Source of the DNA: UBA1738 sp045591565
GTDB taxonomy: Bacteria; Bacillota; Clostridia; UBA1381
Assembly (NCBI GenBank): GCA_045591565.1
Contig: JAZNTB010000083.1
Location: 1-14,710, forward strand
DNA length: 14,710 nt
Direction: 5' to 3'
Of the stretch, positions 7,695 to 13,970 are shown one piece after another. The notes under the pieces were generated by a model. The model saw nothing but the letters and a program-made list of their open reading frames with translations. It had not been told where the DNA came from and did no database searches. Within the stretch, counting starts at the first letter, position 1. The number at the start of each line of letters is the position of its first letter. The translations under genes and the position numbers were made by a program.

Positions 7695-9228
7695 AGTTTC
7701 CTAAGGATTCGGTTGCCTTTACGGTAACTTCTTCGTTATAACATTCAAACATTTTTTCTACATCGTCTTTTGAAAGCTTTGGCGAAATCCAGCTCACAAC
7801 GGGAACAATCAATAGTCCGCCGAGCATTGCAATCACACCGCTGTTAATGGGCGACTGTAAAAGCGTCGGGAACATAGGACGCGCAAGCATATTTAAAACC
7901 ATTATTCCTGCGCCAAAAATGAAGCTTGCCCAAACTGAAAGCTTTGTTGCGCCCTTCCAGTATAAGCCGTAGAGGAACGGAGCAAGAAACGCACCGGCAA
8001 GTGCTCCCCACGAAATTCCCATCATATCTGCTATGTAACCAAGTTTATCTTTATTGAGTGCAATAAATGCAGAAACAGCTATAAATATTACAATAAGCAC
8101 ACGCATAACAAGAACTTGCTTTTTCTCGGACATTTTCTTTACCATATGACCTTTAATCATATCAAGAGTAAGAGTTGAGCTGGATGCCAACACAAGCGAT
8201 GAAAGTGTTGACATTGACGCTGACAGCACAAGAACGATTACAACGGCAATAATCACATCAGGAAGATTTTCAAGCATTGCAGGGATGATTGCGTCAAATC
8301 CGCCTGCTGGCATATCGCCTGTTACATTAAGCTTATCAGTAAACAGTCTGCCGAAACCGCCAAGGAAGTAGCATCCACCGGCAACAACTACGGCAAATAG
8401 AGTAGAAATGATTGTACCCTTGTCAATATCCTTTTCGCTCTTTATAGCGTAGAACTTCTGTACCATCTGCGGAAGTCCCCAAGTACCCAAAGAGGTTAAA
8501 ATTACGACAAAGAACAAGTTTATAGGGTCAGGGCCGAAGAAAGAATTGTATGTACCAGGCACATTTCCATCAACTTTGGCAAGGCCATTAAGTGCCTCCA
8601 TAAATCCGCCGTTCTGGCTAAGAACTGCCCCGATAACCGCAACAATGCCTACGAGCATTATCAGTCCCTGAATAAAGTCATTGATAGCTGTTGCCATGTA
8701 TCCGCCGGCTATTACATAAACACCGGTCAAAACCGCCATAATTATTACACATACCGAGTAATCAATTCCCGGAAACGCCATAGAGAAAAGTCTTGAAAGA
8801 CCGTTGTATAGCGAGGCTGTGTACGGAATTAAGAAGATGAAAACGATTATGGATGCGACAATTTTAAGCGCAGGGCTCAGGTATCTTTTTTCAAAGAACT
8901 GTGGCATTGTAGAGCTCTCTAAATGCTGCGACATAAGGCGCGTTCTTCTGCCTAAGACAACCCATGCAAGAAGTGAGCCTAAAACTGCATTTCCTATACC
9001 AATCCAGGTGGATGCAATACCGAACTTCCAGCCAAACTGACCTGCGTAGCCTACAAAGATAACCGCCGAGAAGTAGGAGGTTCCGTAAGCGAACGCTGTC
9101 AGCCAGGGGCCAACACTTCTTCCGCCTAAAACAAATCCGCTGACATCGGTTGAGTGCTTTCTGCAGTAGAAACCAACTGCCACCATAATGGCGAAAAAGA
9201 CTACCAACATACCAATTTTCAATAACAT
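7693..9228 (-). CDS. SSS-family Na+/solute symporter (511 aa)
   Basis: This is a polytopic membrane protein with about 13 hydrophobic segments, of normal length for the sodium:solute symporter family. Typical family stretches are SGFVLGGRSVGPWLTAFAYG (30-49), TMPQFFEKRY (107-116), GGYMATAINDFIQGLIMLVG (175-194), GLPQMVQKFYAIKS (251-264) and SASMSTLSSLVLASSSTLTL (336-355). In PutP the matching Ser/Thr pair helps bind Na+. It should carry an organic solute inward with sodium; the substrate is not readable. The start chosen is ATG 9228 behind AAAGAAAGGAAAGG; a longer TTG start at 9270 would lie by the leader terminator. The Tyr T-box upstream suggests tyrosine, an aromatic precursor or a related acid (inference). 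Confidence 0.9.
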   Translation of the reverse strand: MLLKIGMLVVFFAIMVAVGFYCRKHSTDVSGFVLGGRSVGPWLTAFAYGTSYFSAVIFVGYAGQFGWKFGIASTWIGIGNAVLGSLLAWVVLGRRTRLMSQHLESSTMPQFFEKRYLSPALKIVASIIVFIFLIPYTASLYNGLSRLFSMAFPGIDYSVCVIIMAVLTGVYVIAGGYMATAINDFIQGLIMLVGIVAVIGAVLSQNGGFMEALNGLAKVDGNVPGTYNSFFGPDPINLFFVVILTSLGTWGLPQMVQKFYAIKSEKDIDKGTIISTLFAVVVAGGCYFLGGFGRLFTDKLNVTGDMPAGGFDAIIPAMLENLPDVIIAVVIVLVLSASMSTLSSLVLASSSTLTLDMIKGHMVKKMSEKKQVLVMRVLIVIFIAVSAFIALNKDKLGYIADMMGISWGALAGAFLAPFLYGLYWKGATKLSVWASFIFGAGIMVLNMLARPMFPTLLQSPINSGVIAMLGGLLIVPVVSWISPKLSKDDVEKMFECYNEEVTVKATESLGN

Positions 9229-9270
9229 AAAAACCTTTCCTTTCTTTTGAGGAGAATTTTTATAAAACAA

Positions 9271-9308
9271 TAAAAAACCCGTCCTCGAATTTAAAAATTC
9301 AGAGGACG
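9271..9308 (-). terminator. regulated terminator of the Tyr T-box
   Basis: On the minus strand CGTCCTC and GAGGACG enclose GAATTT/AAATTC with one bulged T, followed by GGGTTTTTT. It lies between the T-box core and the symporter ribosome site. Confidence 0.88.
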
Positions 9309-9551
9309 AGAGAATTCCCGTGGTACCACCTCAGTTTACCGCTTTCTCACGATTGCGGCCTTTGAGAGTGTCAAGCAACACCCTTGTTCTATAACGGGAA
9401 CGCCCGTTGCAGCCTACTTAAAATTTCTTTTGTTCGGTGCACTGCTCACAGGATGTATTCGACTAAGGCTTCCCCATTGTCTCGCACCAACCGACAACTC
9501 TCTCAAGGCTCCGCCTAAGTTTACTTGTTCCTGCTCAAACGCATTTATAAT
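9271..9551 (-). promoter_or_regulatory. T-box riboswitch, specifier UAC (tyrosine)
   Basis: On the minus strand the core is TGAGGTGGTACCACGG (9318-9333), with GAGAGAG, GGTGCGAG and an AGTA motif (9522-9525) in Stem I. The lower specifier helix is AGGA (9529-9532) with TCCT (9450-9453). The 3' loop strand reads GAA-UAC-A, with UAC at 9455-9457 directly before the closing purine, matching tRNA-Tyr(GUA). A terminator with T run follows just before the symporter gene. The core has ACCACGG instead of the commoner ACCGCGG. Confidence 0.92.
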
Positions 9552-9557
9552 AGTTGT

Positions 9558-9586
9558 ATTTTACTACTTTAAAACGATAAAGTCAA
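9558..9586 (-). promoter_or_regulatory. sigma-A promoter of the symporter T-box unit
   Basis: On the minus strand TTGACT (9581-9586), a 17-base spacer and TAAAAT (9558-9563) precede the leader. Confidence 0.8.
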
Positions 9587-9677
9587 GAGTTATTTTGTTT
9601 TTTTTTTAAATTTTTAAAATACAAAGCTAGAGTGCCGGAAAAAGCCGTTATTGTCTGAAGGAAACAGGAAAGGAATA

Positions 9678-9791
9678 TGCCCAGATTTGAAGAATTATCT
9701 GATAGATGAACTAAAATCCGGACAGAAGATGTCTTGCGAGCAGCTTCTTGAAAAGAGATACGAAAAATTCAGGAAGATAGGCGCTTGCTAA
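9678..9791 (+). pseudogene. accA: accA C-terminal fragment (remnant)
   Basis: A 37-codon stretch ends CEQLLEKRYEKFRKIGAC and stop, which is the characteristic C-terminus of the acetyl-CoA carboxylase carboxyltransferase alpha subunit; KNYLIDEL just before it also fits that protein. The full subunit is usually about 250-320 residues. Upstream the frame soon loses resemblance, and the catalytic body and a start region are absent. It therefore looks like the tail of a gene cut off by a rearrangement. It has no evident ribosome site of its own. A working accA would have to lie elsewhere in the genome. Confidence 0.7.
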
Positions 9792-9806
9792 AAACAATAT
9801 ATAATT

Positions 9807-9833
9807 AAAAGACCGCATCTAAAGCGGTCTTTT
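9807..9833. terminator. bidirectional terminator at the end of the AraC gene
   Basis: AAAAGACCGC and GCGGTCTTTT form a hairpin with A and T runs. It overlaps the last codons of the minus-strand AraC gene and also follows the accA fragment on the plus strand, where it may be that gene's original terminator. Confidence 0.85.
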
Positions 9834-10592
9834 TCTGTATTCTCTCGGAGTCATATTATTGCACTTTTTAAAGGCACGGTTAAATGTGCGGACTGTATTA
9901 AAGCCGCATTTGTCGGCAATCTCAGAGGAGGAAAGAGAAGAGTCTTCCAATAGCTCAATAGCTTCCTCGACCCGAAGTGAATTTATGTAGTCGGTGAAGG
10001 AAATGTTTATCTTATCCGCAAAAATATGGGATAGATAAAACTTACTTATGTTCAATTCATTGGCAACCTGCTCGAGGGTTATTTTTTCCTTAAAATTATC
10101 TCTGCAATACCTGATAACCGATTTGAGGACATTGGACCTGTCATCCTTGACGGGAACAAGCGTCAGCTTTGCAAGTGCTTTTGCGATGATAGCCTGAGTA
10201 TACCCTGCACGAACCTCGTCTGAGGCTGTTTTAAATTCCTCGAGAAACATTTCAAGAAGCATTTCGAGGTTTTTATCAATCTTACATATATTGTTTTCGG
10301 GGAGAAAATTATAGAATGTGTGCCGGTAGTTGCGGACTATATCGGGAGAGATAAGCATCATTATTTTTTCCTGTTCAGCTCTTCCGGAATAAGAATGAAT
10401 CTGGTTCGGGAAAGAGAGGAAGAACTCTCCTGAGGAGAGTAAATATGTTTCTCCGTCAACCGTAACATTGGAATGTCCGGATTTTAAATAAGCAAGCTCA
10501 ATGTGCCGGTGAAAGTGGGGCTTGAATTCCAAGTACCATTTTCTGCGGTCAATGAACACTTTTTCATGTTGAGGCTCAAAAAAAGGTTTCAT
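9819..10592 (-). CDS. AraC-family transcriptional regulator with N-terminal cupin (257 aa)
   Basis: Residues ~20-75 form an AraC-type cupin ligand domain (HFHRHIELAYLKSGH, then an LSSGEFFLSFPNQIHSY-like strand). Residues ~157-255 hold the paired helix-turn-helix: ITLEQVANELNISKFYLSHI (171-190), and SSEIADKCGFNTVRTFNRAF (222-241) followed by MTPREYRK. This is the normal size for sugar-sensing AraC regulators. The start at 10592 has AGGAG about ten bases upstream; an earlier ATG at 10622 lacks one. It is divergent from the glycosidase-isomerase pair and shares a symmetrical promoter with it, so it is probably their regulator (inference). The ligand is unknown. Confidence 0.9.
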   Translation of the reverse strand: MKPFFEPQHEKVFIDRRKWYLEFKPHFHRHIELAYLKSGHSNVTVDGETYLLSSGEFFLSFPNQIHSYSGRAEQEKIMMLISPDIVRNYRHTFYNFLPENNICKIDKNLEMLLEMFLEEFKTASDEVRAGYTQAIIAKALAKLTLVPVKDDRSNVLKSVIRYCRDNFKEKITLEQVANELNISKFYLSHIFADKINISFTDYINSLRVEEAIELLEDSSLSSSEIADKCGFNTVRTFNRAFKKCNNMTPREYRKRPL

Positions 10593-10659
10593 GGTATATT
10601 TCTCCTGTATATAATGTATCAAAACAGCAATATTTGTCCAGAAATAGCAACTATGTGTA

Positions 10660-10692
10660 TTGAATTATAGCACAAAATATACTATAATTCAA
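10660..10692. promoter_or_regulatory. symmetrical overlapping divergent promoter / inverted repeat
   Basis: TTGAATTATAG (10660-10670) and CTATAATTCAA (10682-10692) are perfect inverted repeats with an 11-base spacer. On the plus strand this gives TTGAAT, 17 bases, TATAAT (10683-10688). On the minus strand it gives the same hexamers and spacing (ATTCAA 10687-10692 and ATTATA 10664-10669 as read on plus). The plus promoter would serve the glycosidase operon and the minus promoter the AraC gene. The two cannot be occupied at once. The palindrome may also be an operator. Confidence 0.75.
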
Positions 10693-10719
10693 GTAGGATT
10701 GCAAAAAAAAAAAAGAAAT

Positions 10720-10835
10720 GTTATGAGCGATTGGGATAATTGCCGAAATCGCTATAACAGAATGTTGAAAGGAAGCAATGTACTTATGCGGCTCAGGCAT
10801 CCTTTTGAGCCGGGCTGCGGATGAGGAAATATTGC
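10720..10835 (+). ncRNA. structured 5' leader of the glycosidase operon, class unknown
   Basis: From the plus promoter there are about 200 bases of leader. Two structures can be drawn. First, GTTATGAGCGATT (10720-10732) pairs with AATCGCTATAAC (10747-10758), with one bulged G. Second, an outer stem GCAAT 10775-10779 / ATTGC 10831-10835 encloses CGGCTCA 10789-10795 / TGAGCCG 10806-10812. Loop bases CATCC (10798-10802) can pair with GGATG (10819-10823) to make a pseudoknot. It does not match the T-box, TPP, lysine, glycine, purine or cyclic-di-GMP consensus sequences that I know. No terminator is evident, so control, if any, would be at translation or through an AraC site. Confidence 0.4.
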
Positions 10836-10897
10836 GTGACCGTTCAATAAATATAATTAAGCTTGCATTATACTTTAAATAAAGGAGAGTACGGAAA

Positions 10898-12526
10898 ATG
10901 AGAGATGTATTTGACACCAGAACCTACAACCTGACAGAGTCAGGAGTAAAATTCAAAACAGGGGACAAGGACTTAAAGTTTGTGTTTGACAAATGTGAGG
11001 AGCTTTGTAGTGGTAATGTCAAAACCTTTAATGACTACGAAGTTTTGATTGAAGGTTCAAAGTACACAGGTGTGTGGCTTGAAACACAGCCGATAGGCGG
11101 AGAAATGTATGCTAAGCGTAATATGAAAACCGCTATAAATAATATGTTGATTTTTATGCGCCATCAGAGAAAGGACGGAAAGCTTCCGGGAATGATTTCT
11201 GACGGCGGAGAGTGGAAAAGAATTTGTATCCACTATGACTGGATGCAGGGATGTTTCCTGCCGTATCCGGCACTCAAGATGTACTACCATGTAGGCAAGG
11301 ATAAGGAATATCTTGAAATGCTCTACAGCGTACTATCGGATTATGATAACTTCCTTTGGAGATACCGTGACAGTACCGGTAACGGAGTGCTTGAGAACTG
11401 GAGTATTTGGGATGTAGGTGAGGATAACTGTACTCTTCATATGCTCCACGGCTTACAGCAGCCGGAAAACGGTGCGTGGGGTAAATCTACACCGCCGGAG
11501 GATTTTGCAAATATGCCGCATAAATCTCCACAGTATATGGCATATTCCTATGCCTGCAGAACAGTTCTTGCAAAAATCTCAGAAATCCTCAAGAATGGTA
11601 AGGCAGAGGAATGGTCTGAAAAGGCGGCTCAGGTTAAGGAGAGAGCTATCGAGCACCTTTGGGACAAGGATAAGAATGCATTCTTTGTAAGAGATAAGGA
11701 CGGAGAGTTTATATATGCGCTCACACAGGAAAATATAAAGTGTATGTATAACGGACTCTTCACACAGGAGATGGCGGATGCATTTATTAAAGAGCATCTT
11801 TTAAATGAAGAGGAGTTCTGGACACCGTATCCGCTTCCGGCGATTGCGGCAAACAGCCCGTATTTCCATGTAAATCAGGAGTATTCAAACTGTGCAGATA
11901 AGCTTGCAGCACTCGGAACAGCATCACATGATATTGATGATAATTCATGGTCCGGCCCGCTTCACGGTCTTGTATGGCAGAGAAGCATCAGCGCGCTTTT
12001 AAATTACGGACATCACGCTGAAACTGTTTTAATCGGTGAAAAGCTGCTTGAATTGCTAAAGAAGGAAAAGTCTTTTAAGCAGAACTACAATCCGTTTACA
12101 GGTAAGGTTGCAAAGGGCGAGGAGGGCTATGGCCCGACAATGCTTGCGGCGCTTGAGTACATAAGTATTCTATATGGTGTGAATATTGCATATGACAAGG
12201 CTTTATGGAGTGCGTGCGTGGCAGAGGAATACGAATATACTCAGGAAATGTACGGCAAAGAGTTCACAGTGAAGTGTGACGGAAAGACAGCGACAGCGTA
12301 TATAAGCGGCGAAGAAATGTTCAGCTTTGATGTTGGTGTGAGAGTAGAAACTGACCTTGAGGGAAATATCGAGGCGGTATACTTTGCAGGCAGAGAGCCT
12401 AAGGAGATTGTAATAAAAACCGCATCAAAGGAATACAGCGTTTATGCAAAACCAAATGAGAAGTATGTAATCCAAAACGGCAGCCTGCAGCTTGATGCTG
12501 AAGTTCCGTTTGATTATAAAGGCTAA
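10898..12526 (+). CDS. (alpha/alpha)6-barrel glycosidase, MGH1/GH63-like (542 aa)
   Basis: The sequence has the alternating helical repeats of six-hairpin glycosidases, with YTGVWLETQPIGGEMYAKRN (56-75), WSIWDVGEDN (168-177), DDNSWSGPLHGLVWQ (347-361) and NYNPFTGK (396-403). A short beta-rich tail (~450-542) follows. In GH63/GH37 relatives the WD.G.DN region holds the acid, and the E.YNP.TG region holds the base; here the latter reads KQNYNPFTGK, with Gln395 where Glu is expected, so the mechanism or activity may differ. No signal peptide is present, so it should act in the cytoplasm on an imported oligosaccharide or glycoside. The substrate is unknown. The ribosome site is AAAGGAGA. It is followed after 15 bases by the isomerase gene. 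Confidence 0.75.
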   Translation: MRDVFDTRTYNLTESGVKFKTGDKDLKFVFDKCEELCSGNVKTFNDYEVLIEGSKYTGVWLETQPIGGEMYAKRNMKTAINNMLIFMRHQRKDGKLPGMISDGGEWKRICIHYDWMQGCFLPYPALKMYYHVGKDKEYLEMLYSVLSDYDNFLWRYRDSTGNGVLENWSIWDVGEDNCTLHMLHGLQQPENGAWGKSTPPEDFANMPHKSPQYMAYSYACRTVLAKISEILKNGKAEEWSEKAAQVKERAIEHLWDKDKNAFFVRDKDGEFIYALTQENIKCMYNGLFTQEMADAFIKEHLLNEEEFWTPYPLPAIAANSPYFHVNQEYSNCADKLAALGTASHDIDDNSWSGPLHGLVWQRSISALLNYGHHAETVLIGEKLLELLKKEKSFKQNYNPFTGKVAKGEEGYGPTMLAALEYISILYGVNIAYDKALWSACVAEEYEYTQEMYGKEFTVKCDGKTATAYISGEEMFSFDVGVRVETDLEGNIEAVYFAGREPKEIVIKTASKEYSVYAKPNEKYVIQNGSLQLDAEVPFDYKG

Positions 12527-12541
12527 AAAGGAGGAGAAATT

Positions 12542-13114
12542 ATGAAGACTGTAAAAAACAAACAAATTTTAGTAGGTGCAGATTTCGCAGGTTATCCGCT
12601 TAAAGAGGCGGTTTGCGAGCACCTCAGAAAAAAAGGCTGGGAAATCACAGATGTGGGCGTAAAGGCAGACTCTGATCCTGACGATACCGATCTTATGTTC
12701 CACAGAGTTGGACTCAGAGCCGGTGCGATGGTTTCTGAAGGAGAATTTGAGCGTGCGCTTCTGTTCTGCGGTACAGGAATGGGAATTCACATTGCGGCAA
12801 GCAAGTGTCCGCATGTGCACGCAGGCGTTGTTGAGAGCGTTCCTGCAGCACTTCGTGCTATTACCGGAAACGGCGTAAATGTGCTTGCGATGGGTGCGTT
12901 TTATGTTGCCCCTGCTATGGGCTGCGATATAGTAGATGCGTACTTAAATGCAGAGCTTGGCTCAGGCTATGAATGGTGGAAGAACTTCTACGAGTTCCAC
13001 AAGCTTGCGATTGATGAGCTTGAGGCATTTGATTACGAAGAATATAAAAAGAACGGCTATAAAGTGAATAAGCTTGGCGACTTCCCGCTTAAGCTTGAAA
13101 CAAAACCTGAATAA
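12542..13114 (+). CDS. RpiB/LacA/LacB-family sugar-phosphate isomerase (190 aa)
   Basis: The family fold is clear: VGADFAGYPLKEAV (11-24), FCGTGMGIHIAASK (75-88, with catalytic-type Cys76) and NGVNVLAMG (110-118). RpiB/LacAB enzymes interconvert aldose and ketose phosphates. Two departures are visible: the usual DHAG is DFAG (14-17), and there is a C-terminal extension of about 40 residues beyond the ~150-residue norm. It is thus probably not the housekeeping ribose-5-phosphate isomerase but a pathway-specific member, perhaps for a ketose or tetrose phosphate (inference). A strong AAGGAGG precedes ATG 12542. The short gap to the glycosidase and the terminator after it define a two-gene operon. 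Confidence 0.85.
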   Translation: MKTVKNKQILVGADFAGYPLKEAVCEHLRKKGWEITDVGVKADSDPDDTDLMFHRVGLRAGAMVSEGEFERALLFCGTGMGIHIAASKCPHVHAGVVESVPAALRAITGNGVNVLAMGAFYVAPAMGCDIVDAYLNAELGSGYEWWKNFYEFHKLAIDELEAFDYEEYKKNGYKVNKLGDFPLKLETKPE

Positions 13115-13121
13115 GAAATTA

Positions 13122-13149
13122 AAGTCCCTGCTTTTAGCGGGGACTTTTT
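13122..13149 (+). terminator. terminator of the glycosidase-isomerase operon
   Basis: GTCCCTGC and GCGGGGAC (one T-G pair) form a hairpin with loop TTTTA, followed by TTTTT, eight bases after the isomerase stop. Confidence 0.9.
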
Positions 13150-13159
13150 CATATAATAG

Positions 13160-13194
13160 TTATTCACTAAAAGCATATAGTATTTAGTGAATAA
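13160..13194. repeat. 12-bp perfect inverted repeat
   Basis: TTATTCACTAAA (13160-13171) and TTTAGTGAATAA (13183-13194) are separated by 11 bases. It is AT-rich, lies between two terminators and has no adjacent gene start, so its role is unclear. Confidence 0.6.
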
Positions 13195-13202
13195 TGAATA
13201 AT

Positions 13203-13231
13203 AAAAAATCCTATCTATTGACAGGATTTTT
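13203..13231. terminator. hairpin with A and T runs, probable terminator
   Basis: AAAAATCCT and AGGATTTTT are inverted repeats around a 10-base loop. It is symmetrical, so it could act on either strand as a back-up to the flanking terminators. Confidence 0.5.
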
Positions 13232-13239
13232 GTTTTGGA

Positions 13240-13390
13240 AGAACCGAATGGTTTAGATGCAAATACGCTGAAGGAGTGCTCGTAAAAAGGTGGTAGCGAC
13301 AGCGAGCCGTTGTGAGTGCGAATGCATTCGAACAGGCAAGCCGAGCGTGCCCTTTTACGAAAAAGGAGGAACAGTGAAGCAAGGGACTGA
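13240..13390. repeat. possible dispersed intergenic repeat
   Basis: This stretch of about 150 bases has higher GC than its surroundings and no credible gene. It contains the 12-base palindrome CGAATGCATTCG (13319-13330). That is flanked by the imperfect inverted pair CGTAAAAAGG (13281-13290) and CCTTTTACG (13351-13359). The layout suggests a mobile or palindromic repeat family, but no second copy is present in the window. Confidence 0.3.
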
Positions 13391-13400
13391 TTTTTTGCAT

Positions 13401-13437
13401 AAAAAAATCGGAACAAGCGTACTGTACTTGTTCCGAC
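13401..13437 (-). terminator. terminator of the tRNA operon
   Basis: On the minus strand TCGGAACAAG and CTTGTTCCGA form a hairpin followed by TTTTTTT, just after the CCA end of tRNA-Tyr. Confidence 0.9.
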
Positions 13438-13438
13438 A

Positions 13439-13523
13439 TGGTGGGAGAGGATGGATTCGAACCATCGAAGCTAGAAGCAACAGATTTACAGTCTGCCCCC
13501 TTTGGCCACTCGGGAACTCTCCC
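13439..13523 (-). tRNA. tRNA-Tyr (anticodon GUA)
   Basis: Acceptor arms GGGAGAG and CTCTCCC, A discriminator and encoded CCA. The anticodon loop is CTGTAAA with GTA. The long variable arm expected of bacterial tRNA-Tyr and the T-loop GGTTCGAATCC are present. It is the last gene of a three-tRNA operon. It is also the tRNA predicted to bind the symporter's T-box. Confidence 0.95.
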
Positions 13524-13556
13524 AAATATTAAGGGTAAGTTTTGCTTACCCTTGTT

Positions 13557-13632
13557 TGGAGCTGGTGATGGGACTCGAACCCGCGACCTGCTGATTACAA
13601 ATCAGCTGCTCTACCAATTGAGCTACACCAGC
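13557..13632 (-). tRNA. tRNA-Thr (anticodon UGU)
   Basis: Acceptor arms GCTGGTG and CACCAGC, discriminator T, encoded CCA. The anticodon stem CTGAT/ATCAG encloses TTGTA with TGT. The D arm AGCTCAATTGGTAGAGC and T-loop GGTTCGAGTCC are standard. 76 bases. Confidence 0.95.
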
Positions 13633-13638
13633 TTATTA

Positions 13639-13714
13639 TGGTGGGAGTTACAGGGCTCGAACCTGTGACATCCTGCTTGTAAGGCAGACGCTCTCCCAGC
13701 TGAGCTAAACTCCC
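13639..13714 (-). tRNA. tRNA-Val (anticodon UAC)
   Basis: Acceptor arms GGGAGTT and AACTCCC, discriminator A, encoded CCA. The anticodon stem CTGCC/AGCAG gives loop TTACA with TAC. D arm and T-loop are standard. It is the first gene of the operon, about 40 bases from the promoter. Confidence 0.95.
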
Positions 13715-13755
13715 ACATTGCCATATATGCTTCGCTTGCGGCGACAACATAAGCT

Positions 13756-13784
13756 ATTATAACAGTACTTAGCCTCTTTGTCAA
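13756..13784 (-). promoter_or_regulatory. consensus sigma-A promoter of the tRNA operon
   Basis: On the minus strand TTGACA (13779-13784), exactly 17 bases, and TATAAT (13756-13761). Both hexamers are perfect, as expected for a stable RNA operon. Confidence 0.92.
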
Positions 13785-13887
13785 TAGTTTTTTTCTAATT
13801 TTTTTCAAAAAATTACCCTATATTTATTATAGTATGCGTAAAATTTTAAAAAATTAAAAAAATAACTATAAAATATTGGAAATTCTC

Positions 13888-13916
13888 TTGAAAGAACAGT
13901 ACCTTTGTGATAAAAT
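13888..13916 (+). promoter_or_regulatory. sigma-A promoter of gatCA
   Basis: TTGAAA (13888-13893), 17 bases, TAAAAT (13911-13916). Transcription would start near 13923, which excludes the upstream in-frame ATG at 13920 as a usable start. Confidence 0.8.
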
Positions 13917-13970
13917 ACTATGGATTATATAATGGTGCTTAGTGTGAACACTGGCAGAAAGGATAAGAAA

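Noticed and set aside
9229..9270. TTG start extending the symporter by 14 residues
   Set aside because: It is close to the leader terminator without a ribosome site, and the added residues are polar; ATG 9228 directly follows a purine-rich ribosome site.
10720..10835. Assignment of the leader to a known riboswitch class
   Set aside because: Short matches to lysine- and glycine-riboswitch words were seen (TTGCCGAAA), but the rest of those consensus structures is absent.
13290..13668. ORFs reading through the tRNA region on the plus strand
   Set aside because: They are antisense to three clear tRNA genes; the apparent protein similarity (GDGTRTRDLL type) is the well-known spurious translation of tRNA antisense.
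13920..13970. Longer gatC start at 13920
   Set aside because: The predicted transcription start is about 13923, so that ATG would not be in the RNA; the later start gives the usual GatC length.
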